Shown here piece after piece: positions 37,187 to 48,300 of a stretch of DNA of 55,443 bases. The first letter of the stretch is position 1, and each line of letters begins with the position of its first letter. The stretch comes from Prasinococcaceae sp. CCMP 1430 (taxonomy: Eukaryota > Prasinodermophyta > Palmophyllophyceae > Prasinococcales > Prasinococcaceae): contig RQSC01000757.1 of the NCBI GenBank assembly GCA_013416795.1, positions 140,610 to 196,052 on the forward strand, read 5' to 3'. The position numbers and the translations under genes are program-made. The notes beneath the pieces were generated by a model. It was not told where the DNA came from. It searched no databases and was given only the letters and a program-made list of their open reading frames with translations.

Positions 37187-40100
37187 ATGACTTTTTGTAG
37201 AAACCCTCGTGGAGCGCTGCCCTCGCTGCTTCGCCGCTGGGGGAACCACAGCAGCAACCGCCCCCAGGCGCCTGTGCGCGCTCGCGCCCGAAGGGGGGGC
37301 GCCCTGGCGGCACACTGCTGCAGCTGCGCGCGTGTGGCGCGCGCACGCGCGCGCGGGCGCGCGCGCTCGCGTGCGGACGCGACGGCGGGCCCCGAGGCGG
37401 GTCGCCCTGCGGCGGCGCTGCTGGCGGCGCTCCTCGCGGCTGTATCGGCGGCGGCGGGGGCGGATGAGTACCCGCTCGTGGCGCCGCTCGCGGGTGACGT
37501 GCGACTGGCAGACCCGGCCGTGCTCATCGACGCTCTGCCTACGGCGGTAGAGTTTGCCGAGCGCGTCACCGACACATACGCGCGCGAATACGAGACCGTG
37601 TTTGGCGCTGGCTCGTCGGGAATGCCGTCCGCCGCGGCATCCGTGCGCAGGGCGGCGGCCGAGTACGTGTGCGCGCACTCTGCGGCGGCCGACGAGCCCG
37701 ACGACTCGTGGATCTCGGCCGCGCGAGGGCAAGCCGACGACGCGTTCGCGCGCTTCACGCAGCACCTTCGCGCCAATCTCACGACTGCGTACCTGCGAGC
37801 AGGCTGCTGGAGTCCCGGCGGGAAGGAGAAGCCTTGCCAACGCCAAGTGGTGGTGTTGGCGCTCGGCATTTTCGTCGGCGCGCCCGAGTGCGCGGTGGAG
37901 CTCCTGCGCGTCGCGGGCAACGAAGGCGACGAGGACAGCGGAGGCGATCAGCCCAAGCTGGCAATGGAGTACTGCGGGATAGATTTATTAGAGTCTGGGG
38001 CGGATGCCGTCGGCGGCGGCGAGACTGCCGTGTACGCCACGAGCAGGAGCACCGACGAGCGGCTGCCCAACGTGAGACCTACCCACCTCGCGTTTGACCA
38101 CGCGCTCGACGCGCGCCTCGTCGGCACCAACGTGTCTGTTCTGCGGTTGCAGCCGCCGCAAGCAGACGTGGAGGTGGCCACCGCAATGGGCTGCCTGGCG
38201 GTGCATCCAATGCTCACTCTGGCCTCGTTGGGTATAGGTCTCAAGTATGTGAAGGAGCCTTCGATCGGGCCAGACCCGTCTGACTCTTCGCCGCCATCGC
38301 CATCGCCTCGCCCGCCACCTCGTCCGCCTCTTCCACCGCCTTCGCCGCCTCCCGATGTCATTCCCCCTCGCCTCCAGCTCGCCTTTGCGAGCGCGCGTTC
38401 GTACACCGCTAGCTCATCCGCAGTGCTGCTGGTTGCGGCCAGCGAGCCGCTCGCTACCGTCGGCCTGCTTGCGGCCTTGCACGTGGTCAACGGCAGCGCT
38501 GTGCGTGCCGCCGAGACGACCACGTCCTATTACGACGAGTCCAGTGGCATGACAGAAGAGCTCGCGGAAGGCTTCGCGCTGGGCTGGGACGTAGAGGTAC
38601 TATTAGACAGCGGCACGACGGTGTCCGTGGACGTACCGGTGGGGGCAATTGTCGACCCCGCCGGTAACGCCAACCAGGTGGCATCCAACACGGCCACTCT
38701 GCGGCAGTACGTGGCGATGGGCGAAGCCGAGGTCGCCGCTACTATCTCAGCGGCTGCAGCGACAACAGTAGCCTTGTCTGTTGGCACCTCGGTGGTTACA
38801 TCGGTGGGGAGCTCCGTGGTGGCTTCGGCGGCGGCCTCGAGCGCCACTGCGGCACTGGGGACAAGCAGCATAGGGCTGAGCAGCGCGCTGGGCTCGGCAG
38901 TCAGCGTGATTGGTGCCGTGCAGACGCTCGCTCTGTCGGCGTCGCTAGCAATAGAGCTGCCCCCAATGTATCAGCTTGCCACCGACAGCGTCCAGTGGGC
39001 AATACTCGCGCAGCCCGCTGGCTCGACGCTCGAGTCCGGGGCGGTCGTCGCTACCGAGACTGCCGCCGGGAGGCGCAGGCTGGTGGAAGCTGGCTTCGAG
39101 TCCTCGGGCGTATCCAACGTCACGGGGACAGCCGACGGCGCTTTGGATTCGCTGGTCCTGAGCTTGAGCTCGCTGAGCACGCGTGATGAGCTCAGGCTGG
39201 TCGGGCTGGGTGCGCTTGGCATCGTCGTCGGCCTCACACCTCTGCACATGTGCGCCCTTGCAGCTTGGCGTCGCCTGCTCAAAGCCGACCCGCCCAGAGT
39301 GATGGCGCTCGGGAGGATTGAAATGATGGCAGTGGCGGGGGCTCTCGTACCCATCACGAATAAGGCTGCCACGCTTGCGGCCTCCGGCGTAAGCTCAGAC
39401 GCTGCCGTGGGCGCGGGAGTGCTCGGCCTGGTCGGAATCATCCTCTGTTGCTTGCTGTACGTCATAGTCGTGAATCTTGTCCTGGAGGACACGCGCGCGG
39501 TCGTGTTTGTGCGCAAAGTGGACGATGGCAAGACCGCGCTCGCACCACTCAAAAAGACACCCCTGCGCCGCATCTCGACCTTCTTCGCTGGGCGCATCGA
39601 CGGCTCGCCCGCGGACTACGAATGGCGCGTGGCTGACGAGCGCAGAGGAAAGTACTTCCACAGGTAGGGTGCTCGCGCTTTGTTGGTACCCACGTAGGCG
39701 TGCTTGTGCGCACGGCTGACGTGCCCCCCGCTATTGCGCATGCGCGTACGCCCCGGCGTGCGCGTACACAATAGTGTTTTTGCATTTCTCTACGAGCAGA
39801 CCGTGGGGCATGGCGCCCCGAACCAGACTCAGGCGCTGCGACCCGCAGATGATGCATCTCCGCGCGCCACGGACACGGCGTCCACGCGTCTGCCGCTGCA
39901 AGTGCGCAACGCATCGGAGCGCGTTGCGGCGTACGTGCGAGTGTTGTTCGCTCCATGTGCCCTGCTGGTGCTACCAGTGCTACAAGCGGCGGCGTACGGC
40001 GCCTACAGCACCACAAGCTTTCTTCTAAGCTCGATCGACCCCGCCGAGGACAGCAACAACACATTCAACCAGATTTACATGGTGCTCAGCGTGTTTGCCA

Positions 40101-40683
40101 CACAGCTGGTGTGGCTCTGTCTCACGAGCCCGTACATACACAAACTAAACCAAATGCTCCGAATGCTGGGCCTGCTCTGCGAGACTGCGGTTGTGCTCGT
40201 GGCGCTACGACTCGCTCTCCTGAGCGATCGCGTCACACCCGAGGAACAGGACACTGCAGGCGTGCTGCTGCTGGTCTTCGGGGCTCTGGGTGTCGTGCTC
40301 CCGCTCTCATACCACGCCATCATCACCATGCTGCAGGTGCGAGTGTTTTGGCAGCCCTTTCGCTGGAAGGTGCGCAGCCTGCGCAAGCGCGCGCTCCAGG
40401 TGAGGGCCATGCAGGATGGACCGGACGATGAAGCGCCTGCCCCGCCAGTGGAGCCGCCGCCGCCGCTGGCTACGTGGTTTGGCAACGGCACCGTGGGTGT
40501 CTCAAAGGTCAAGCCGGCGAGGGAGTGGCATGGTGCGGAAGAGGAGGTCGTCGGCATACAGGCTCGTATTCACCAGACAAGTGCGGCCGTGGTGACGCCA
40601 GCACCGAGCGGCAGTGAGCTGCCGGCGTCCTTCCACCGCACTGTTGAGGGCAGGCTGGTGGACTCACAGAAGGCCGAGACGGC

Positions 40684-40764
<81 letters not shown>

Positions 40765-40906
40765 TCATCTGAATCACATTTCCGTGCCCCCAACGACGCC
40801 CCCCGCCCGAGGGTGGGCGCGGCACGTCACCTCGGTGCTCGCGCTCGCCCGCGGCCACGCGGGGACTCCCACCGGCAACGGCTTTGGCTCGACGCCCCGA
40901 TTCTGA
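37187..40906 (+). CDS. TRP-like multi-pass membrane protein with proline-rich ectodomain
   Basis: Exons 37187-39663 and 39775-40906, phase 2, 111-nt intron, about 1200 residues. An internal signal-like helix (AALLAALLAAVSAAAGADEY) near residue 85 suggests the true start may be later or the N-terminus is misread. A luminal or extracellular region follows, then a pherophorin-like Pro/Ser stretch (38283-38352) and an Ig/cadherin-like strand region ending V-D-P-A-G-N. Next come a Ser/Ala/Val-rich helical stretch and about seven to eight transmembrane helices split by the splice (K-Y-F-H|S-V-F-A-F-L-Y-E). The cytosolic tail carries a long Pro-Glu repeat. The L-P-P-M-Y-Q-L-A-T-D-S-V-Q-W segment before the helices recalls TRP-like algal and fungal channel families. 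Channel activity is inferred, not shown. Confidence 0.6.
38283..38352 (+). repeat. Pro/Ser-rich extensin-like linker
   Basis: Codes for SPPSPSPRPPPRPPLPPPSP and a few further residues within the ectodomain of the TRP-like protein. Such stretches are hydroxyproline O-glycosylation sites in algal wall proteins and mechanosensor stalks; that role is inferred here. Confidence 0.8.
40685..40763 (+). repeat. GAGCCC hexanucleotide repeat encoding (Pro-Glu)n
   Basis: About 13-14 perfect copies of a GAGCCC unit encoding alternating Pro-Glu in the C-terminal tail of the TRP-like protein. Read antisense it gives Gly-Leu repeats. Copy number is likely to vary between strains. Confidence 0.95.
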
Positions 40907-41255
40907 GGGGGGCGCGGGACCCCCCTGGCTGAACCTGATGGCGCCACACGCATTCACATTGGTCATTAAATTAATATCATTGTATCATGTACCCACGGGC
41001 GACACATCCAAGCAAATGCGAACGCCGCAACCCGATCCGGCCGATCCGGGCTCGCGATGTGGGGGGGCCACAGCGTGTGCGCGGAGCAGGGTTGACGGCA
41101 TCCCCCTCCCCCCCCCTTCCCCCCCCCCCTTTCCCCGCCGGTTGTAGCCACGTCCGAGCTGTGTGCGCCCTGCGACTCCCACCCCGCCGCCTCTTCCTCC
41201 CCCCCCTCTGCCACGCTCGCGCGCGCACAGCCGAGGTTGGGCGTAGAGCGCGGCG
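40907..41255. other. intergenic region with C-rich runs
   Basis: Lies between the TRP-like gene and the next plus-strand gene. It has an AT-rich patch at 40960-40990 with TGTAC at 40988-40992, about 80 nt past the stop, then C runs around 41100-41135. No gene is visible. Confidence 0.5.
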
Positions 41256-42146
41256 ATGCTGGTGGGGAAGGCCCGCGCGGCCGCGGCGCGGCGCCCCGGC
41301 GACGGGTGTCGCCGCGGGGTGCCCGCGCCTGCGCCGAGGGAAGGGCGGCATGGGAGCGCGGGCGGGGCGCGGGACGGGCGGTGGAGGTGCGCTCGCGGAG
41401 CGGGCGGGGGCGAGGGCGCGCCCGACCAGGCCGAAAAGCTGGCCTCGGAGCGCCTGGAGCGGCTCGAGAAGCTGCTCGGGTCGGCAACCGCCGAGGGCGA
41501 GTCAGAGGGGGACGTGCGCTCGCGCGGGCGGGCGGACGCAGCACTCGACGCAGCGCCTCCGGCTGACGATGGGAGAAGGGACACCGGCGCGAGCTCGCTG
41601 CTTGGGGGCGTGCAGTCGACCCTGCGCACGGCGCTTCTGAGCGCTCGCAGCGCGCGCTTGAATGCGGTCGCCGTGGGGGGCGTGGTTGTTGTAGGCGACC
41701 GCGAGCTGCCCGAGCGCGGGCTGTATCGTGCAGCCGTGTACGAAGTCAGGGGAATCTTCTACTTGCGTCGCGGGGCAGCCCCAGCACTCAATGCCTCCGA
41801 AGTTCGCGAGAATCGCCTCGACACCATCGGCGACCAGCGGCGCCCTCCCGACGCCGACTTGTGGCTGGAGCTGTACTCCGAGAGATTCCACGCCCCCGAA
41901 GATGAGCGAGGGGAGGGCGAGAGCGCCAACGGCGGCAGCAAGCGCCGGCAAATCGACCCACTCCTGGGCGCACGCGGCGGGCCAGACGGCGGCAGGGGCA
42001 CCCCAGTGTTGTGCCGTGCGTCTGAGCTGGATCTTCGCACGGTCGACGCCGAGATTGCAGAAGCGCTCTCGATCGCAGTGGTCCCGCTCTCGTTCTGGCT
42101 GACGTTCATCGCGCTCGTGCTGGCGTACGGAAATGCGACGCGCTGA
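41256..42146 (+). CDS. unknown protein with C-terminal transmembrane helix
   Basis: Single-exon frame of 296 residues from the ATG at 41256. The first ~60 residues are Arg/Ala/Gly-rich, resembling an organelle transit peptide. Then come a charged helix (LASERLERLEKLLGSA), a strand-rich core (A-V-A-V-G-G-V-V-V-V-G-D, L-Y-R-A-A-V-Y-E-V-R-G-I-F-Y-L-R-R-G, D-L-W-L-E-L-Y-S-E-R-F) and a terminal hydrophobic helix (IAVVPLSFWLTFIALVLAYG). No family was recognised. The topology suggests an inner-organelle or thylakoid-type anchor. It is convergent with the dynein gene. Confidence 0.6.
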   Translation: MLVGKARAAAARRPGDGCRRGVPAPAPREGRHGSAGGARDGRWRCARGAGGGEGAPDQAEKLASERLERLEKLLGSATAEGESEGDVRSRGRADAALDAAPPADDGRRDTGASSLLGGVQSTLRTALLSARSARLNAVAVGGVVVVGDRELPERGLYRAAVYEVRGIFYLRRGAAPALNASEVRENRLDTIGDQRRPPDADLWLELYSERFHAPEDERGEGESANGGSKRRQIDPLLGARGGPDGGRGTPVLCRASELDLRTVDAEIAEALSIAVVPLSFWLTFIALVLAYGNATR

Positions 42147-42322
42147 GTGGACGACGCGCTCGGTGCATGTTCTCGTATCATTAGGTGGAATTGTTAATGG
42201 TGGCCGTGCCGACACCTGTCCCCCGACCGCCGCGCGCCGACGCAGCGCTGCGCAGAGGGGGAGCACGTGCCTGCAGCGAGGCGCAAATATTAGATGGGTG
42301 GGCGCGCCCGGAGACGCACAGC

Positions 42323-45300
42323 TTAGTGCTGTGCGGTGAAGAATGCCGGAGCGTGCAGAATCCAGTTGTCAATGTCCGAGGCGGGGCAGGCCACCTCGAG
42401 CTCGCAGAGCGCTGCAGATCGGCCGTAATCAAAGTAGAGCGGCACACGCAGCATGGACGTCGAAGTAGACATGTCAGCGGCGGCATGGCCTCGCGCCACC
42501 CACTCGATGGCGCAAGGCGGAGCGGGCGCCAAGTTCGGCGCGTCCGGAGCGACCTCCACCAGCACACCGCCCTGGATGGCGGCACCCTCAATGCTGAGGC
42601 CCTCGAGCAAGCAGCCGTTGGCAGGCGCCCCGGTCGCGGTGAAGCTCGTCCTCAGTGCGAGGGCCTCGAGCGGCACGCGCAGCCCGCGGGCCGCCTGCTG
42701 CGCCAGCGCCTTGAGGAAGCGCGCCGGGTTGAACAGCTGGCCCAGGTCGAGCGGGCGCGCCAGCAAGGAGCCATCGGTCGCAGCGCGCTGCCAGCCGTCC
42801 AGCGCGCCCGCGAGCCTCGCTGCAGCGCGGCAGTACGCGAGTGGCTCCTTGGGTCCCTCCCAGAGTGTGTCCCAGCTCGCGGGCACGCAGCTGGCGAGCA
42901 ACGCCTCGGCGTCGGCCTTGGTTTCTGCCGTGAGCATGTCACGCCCGCGAAGCACCGCCCCGATGGCCGCCAGCGTCTGATCGATCGCGCGCACCACCTT
43001 TCGGCCGTTTGAGCCCTCGAGCTCAACAAAGGCAGCGATGGGCGACAGCTGAGTGTTGGCACCCCTGCCGCCGGCGCGCTTGAAGCCCTCCCTGAGCTGC
43101 GGCGCACCCGTCATGAGCGACTCCCACTGCCGCATAATGGGCCCTAGGCTCACCGCCCAGCGCTCGCGCGAGAAGCCCGACCCAGCTGTGGACGCCAGCA
43201 ACGACGCCGAGCGCAGCTCCCGCAGGCGCGAGCGCACGCTGTCGGCGTTCGCCTGCACGACGGTGCGTTGGACGTTGGGCGACAGCGAGAAAAGCGCGGG
43301 TGTGTCGGCGTCGGGCATGCTCGCAATGAGTTCCAAGTAGTCCCTGTGATTCGTACTGGTGGGCAACAGCAAGCCCGTGCCCGGCATGGGCCTGCCGGAG
43401 ACCGCCTGCTGGCAGAAGTACCGGCGTAGGTAGGCATTCAACACGCGCACGTCATACGGGTTGTCCACGCGGCCGCCATAGATGGCCTGCGCGAGAAGGC
43501 CGTGCAGGTACTTCCACTTGATGCCGGATGAGTCCCCGCCCTTGCACGCGATCTCGAGGATGTCCGAGGCGCAGCGCAGGTCGGCGAAGGAAAATTCGTA
43601 GAACTTGGTCCAGCCTTGCACACCGTACGTCCGCCGCTCCTGCACGATCGCGTTGAACCACGCCAGGCAGAAGAGCATCTGCGCGCGCGCTACCGAGCCC
43701 TGACCAACAAAAGTGGTGGGCCACGCGTCATACGAGCGCTGCAAGTTCTTCTTGATGCCCGGCGGTGACTCATACGACACCTTGAGCGAGTTGGCGAGCA
43801 GGCCGGCGGGCACACCGTCGTGCTCCTGCGTCGTGCAGAAGAGGCGGAACGACTCGTGCGGCTCCAGCGCGTGGATCTCCTTCTCGAGAATGGGGAGGAA
43901 CGAGAGCGACAGGTGCAGGTTCTTGAGACACAGCCAGTCGCCCTTGGCGGCACATTCGCGCAGCAGTGCCAGCGCCGGCTCCGCCTGGCCCTGGCCCATC
44001 GCAACCTGCCTGAAGCGCTCCAATCCTACCATGCGCCCGGCAAACTCCTCGAGCTCCTGCGATGGGTCACTGCCAGTCGACGTGATGAAGACCACCGGCT
44101 CGCTCGATATGCTCTCCGCGTGAAGCCTGGCCAGGCCGCCGCTCGGCGCAGGCAGCGTGCGGCAACCAAGAGCCTCACACACGTACGCCTCCATCGCCGC
44201 CTGCAGCCTGTCAGGACGAACAGCGTCCACGAGCATGAGCCTCGCAAGCGGACTGGCGCTGCTCCCAGCGACGCCCTGCGGGAAGGAGGCTTCGCACTGC
44301 GGCTGAGCCGCCCACGAGGCCCACTCCTGCCCGGCCTGTGCGCACGCGTGACCAACCTCTGGGAAGGCCGATGCAAGCGCGGCGAACTTGTGCGCCCGCT
44401 CGTTCGGCACCCACGCTGGCGCGCGGCCGTCCGCGCCAGCGCCTCCCTCCATGGCCGCTTGGCCAAGGAAGTGATCCCACGCGGGGTCGGACATACCCTC
44501 CTCAGCGTCCAGCGTGTCGCCGCCGGCCGCCCTGCCAGCGATCGCCTCGGCAGCAATCGCGTGCGCCAGATGCATGCCAAAGGTGAGTCTGTCCGCCTTG
44601 AATAGCGTGCGTACCACGTAGCCGTGCACCAGCGATAACAGCGTGGCCAGCAGCACGCTCATGCGCGCGCCCAAGTCGTTGGCGGGCGCCTCCGACTCGA
44701 GCGCGCGCTCGAAGAGCCGCTGGAATGTCGACTGCGAGAAGCGGTACATATGTGACAGGTGCGAGAGGTCACCGAGCAGGAAGAACAGTGCAGCACCACG
44801 CGACGCGAGAGGCTTGTACACGCTGCGCTGCGCGTCAAGGGTCACCTGCAGCTTGTGCGCCTCCTCGAGGCTCTTCTCGATGGTCACAGCCTTCACCTTG
44901 GTCTCCTCTAGCGAGCTGATGAGCGCGCGATTCTCAAGCAGGTTGCCCTCCGAGGTGGCGAGCGCGTCCAGCAGCGCCTCCTCGAGCGTGACGAGCTCAA
45001 GGCGCAGCTCCTCCTCCTTCTTGAGGAGCTCGCTCTTTTGGCGTTCGAGCTCCGGCTGCTCGTGCGTGATGGCGATACCCAGAAGCTGGCTCTCCACCCC
45101 GCCGCGCGTCACGTTGCAGTTGATCGACGTCACCAAGTGCCGCGCGTCGGGAGGCAAGCTCGGCGCAGGCGATCGCGTCACCAGGAAGAGCCTGAAGTCC
45201 TCGTTGTAGTCGACCAGCTTGTCGCCGACCTGCACGGCGAGCCGCGGGCCCTGGCGGACGAGGTCCTTACGTAGAATGGGGTATAGGATCGGCTCGATGT

Positions 45301-48300
45301 GGTCGGCCTCGCGCACCACAATGGTCTTGCCGAAGCGCACGGCGAGCTCCAGCGCGTTGGTGAAGCGCTCCTCGTGCATCGCCACGCTTTCCACGCTCGA
45401 GCCCGACGAATCGCCCTTGGCGCCCGAGCCGCGCAGGTGCGTTTCAAGCCAGTGCGCGGTGTGGCTCGAGGGGTCCACGATGAGCGGCGGCTGCGTCGAA
45501 TTGAGCACGCAGACGGCGTTGGCCGCGCTCAGAGGGTCTGCCGGCAGGCCCTCGGCCTTCCACAGCAGCATCTCGCTCTCGCTAGACATGAAGCGCGCCA
45601 GGTCGAAGCCTTCCATTCCCATTGCTGACGTCCACTGGCGCGTGTAGTTCGCTCGCATCTCTTCGGCCTGCGGCGCGAGATAAGTGATGGACGCTGCGGC
45701 GAGCATCATCTTCGTCGGCAGGGCAGTGACCTCCTACGAGAGCGAGCGCACCTGTCTCTCCCAGCGGCTCTTCTCGCCGCCGAGCTTTGAGAGCAGCGAC
45801 TGAGCCGCACCCAGCTGCTCGGTGGCGCGCTGCAGGCCGAACTTGAGTTGCTCGGCCTCCATGGTGCGCTGCTGGAAGTCGGCCTTGAGCGCGGCTACGC
45901 GGTCGTCGAGCGTTGCGAGCTCCTCCTCGCACGCGCGCAGACGCACCCTGGACTCATCGAGTGATGCGCTCAAGTGGTCCATCTCGCTCTCGAGCGGCCC
46001 AATTTTGGCCAGGATGTACGAATACTGGACGTTGGCCTTCACCCACGCAGCGAGCGGCGCGGCGGCCACGCTGCTCTTGTAGATGACGGCATGCTCAAAG
46101 GAGTTGCCCTTCTGGCGCAGCAGTTTCTCGACGGCGTCGCGCGCCGCCGGGGTAATGTCGTGCGGGTCGAAGTTGAGGATCTGCTCCTTGACGCCCCGCA
46201 CGCCCAGGAACTTCTTCATGGCGGTCCACGAGGTGTCCGCGCCGCCGAAGAGGCGGATGACTCCTTCGAGCACGTCGCGAATGGGGTCCGGCGGCACCTT
46301 GAGCGAGCGGATCTCTGTCAGGTTTTCGCTCTTGACTTGCCCCACGGCCGCCCTGGCAGCGTCCACCATGGGTTGGATCTCCGCGAGCTCGGAGGCCACC
46401 GCGCCCTTGCGCTGCTTGAGTTCGGTCTCTTCCGTGCCCAGGCGCTGCTGCAGCACGGTGACCTCGTTGCGCGAGTCGCTCGCGCTCTGCATTGCGAGCG
46501 TGATCTGCCCCAGCGCCTGCTCCGCCTGCTCCTGCTTCTCCTCGAGCGCGGCGCGCTGACGCTGTGCCTGAACGCTAAGCTCATCGACTGTCGCCTCGGC
46601 TTCGGCGAGCTTCTGCAGGCCACTCGAAGTGGACGCGCGCTGTTTCAGAAGCGAGGCACGCTTCGCGCTGAACAGCGACGCGTATGTGGCCACGAAGGCT
46701 ACGAACTGGCGCGGCGTGGCACCCTCCAGCCGCTGCGTGTCGTGAATCGCTATCATCTGCGCGACGATGCGCTTGCCATCGTCCTTGTTGCTCTCGGCAA
46801 TCACGGCCTTGAGGAGCTTCGCAGGCACAGCCCCCATCCCCGTCGGCGACCATCCGTTGGTCCACAGCAGCGTGCACCGCGTGAAAAGCGCCGGGTTGCT
46901 GTCGCACCGCAGCGAGTAGCCGTCGGCGGACGGATCCATCGACAGTACGATGCGGAGGTTGGCGCGAACGCGTACGACGAAGAACTCGTACAGCGTACGG
47001 CACTTGAAGCGGAAGCCGTGCTGCGAGAATGCCTCCCTGAGCGGTCCCAGCGAGGTCTCGAGCTCCTCGTTGCTGAAGAGGCCGGGTATCTCCCCGCCGC
47101 TCAGCAAAGAGTTCAAGCACTCAAGGAATGTGGCCTCACCCAGGTTGTGGTCCTCCACGAAGAGCACGCAAGCCTCGCCCTCCACGCCGGCGCGCAGCAT
47201 GGACGCCTTGAGGTCCGCGCGCAGTGCCTTGAGGTCGTAGCCGCGTCCCATCCTGAGCGTGACCATTTCGAGGCGCAGCGCGTACGCCGCCAGCGTGACC
47301 GCCGACCGGCGGCCAACGCCCGAGGGTCCATTGAGCAGAAGGCAGCCGCCCGGGTTGCTGAGCGCGCGTTCAATTCGCGCGATGCGCTGCACCACATCAG
47401 TAAAAAGAAAGATGTTGAGCTGCTTGAACTCGCGCTCGTAGCGCATCAGAAGGTCCTGGACGAGCGGGACGTAGTCAACCACGGGCAGGCGAACCAGCTG
47501 CGGCGCAGTGGGCACGCTGTCGCCGCCGCCGCCACCCACCGGCGGGGGCACGGTGAGCGTCGTAAAGATGGTGTCGCGGGAATCGGGCGCCTGGCCCCAG
47601 TGGGAACGAAGCTGGTCCGTAAGAATGTCCTCGAAGCGCGCCTCGTCCTCGGCACTCACCATCCGGTCGCCGAAGTGCCGCCAGGCGGCGTGTGCAACCG
47701 CCTCGAGCACGGTACCGGCGCCGCCGCCGACCGCGTCGTAGCGACGCAGCGCCTGCGCCCACGCGGTCAGATCGCGCGGCGTTAGCTGGTAGTGGCGGTG
47801 CGTCTCGGCGCTGAAGGCTTCCCGCATGCCCTCGTACACGTCGAGGATGGTGCCCGCGAGTCTTGCGGCAGGCGCGTCGCCCGCCCACTGCGCGTCGTTG
47901 CCGCCGGTCATTTCCTTCAAGATGGGCACGAGCATGCGAGCGTAGACGTCCGTCAGCTGATCGCGGTCGGGGAAGGACATGAAACCGAGCCGAACCACCG
48001 CCGTGAGGCGAGTGGTGAGCGCGTGGCGACCAACGGTGGTCTCCGGGTTCATAGTGCACACGATCTGGATGCGCTCGAGGGTAATGAACTCAAGCGAGTC
48101 GTCGTAATAGCCGTTGTACGTAACCAGCTGCTGCAGGAAGGATGAGAGCTGCGACGTGTCATACTTGTCGGGCTTGGGAAGATTGCACTCGCGCAGATAC
48201 AGAATGAGGCGCTCGCTGTCGCGGGGCCGCAACACCTTGCCCACGGCAGTAGTGGCCGGCGCGCCACACATCTGCGACAGCTTCTGCAGCACGGCGCGGG

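Noticed and set aside
45974-47785. 603-codon plus-strand open frame inside the dynein gene
   Set aside because: Same antisense effect; the minus strand here holds AAA4 and the stalk.
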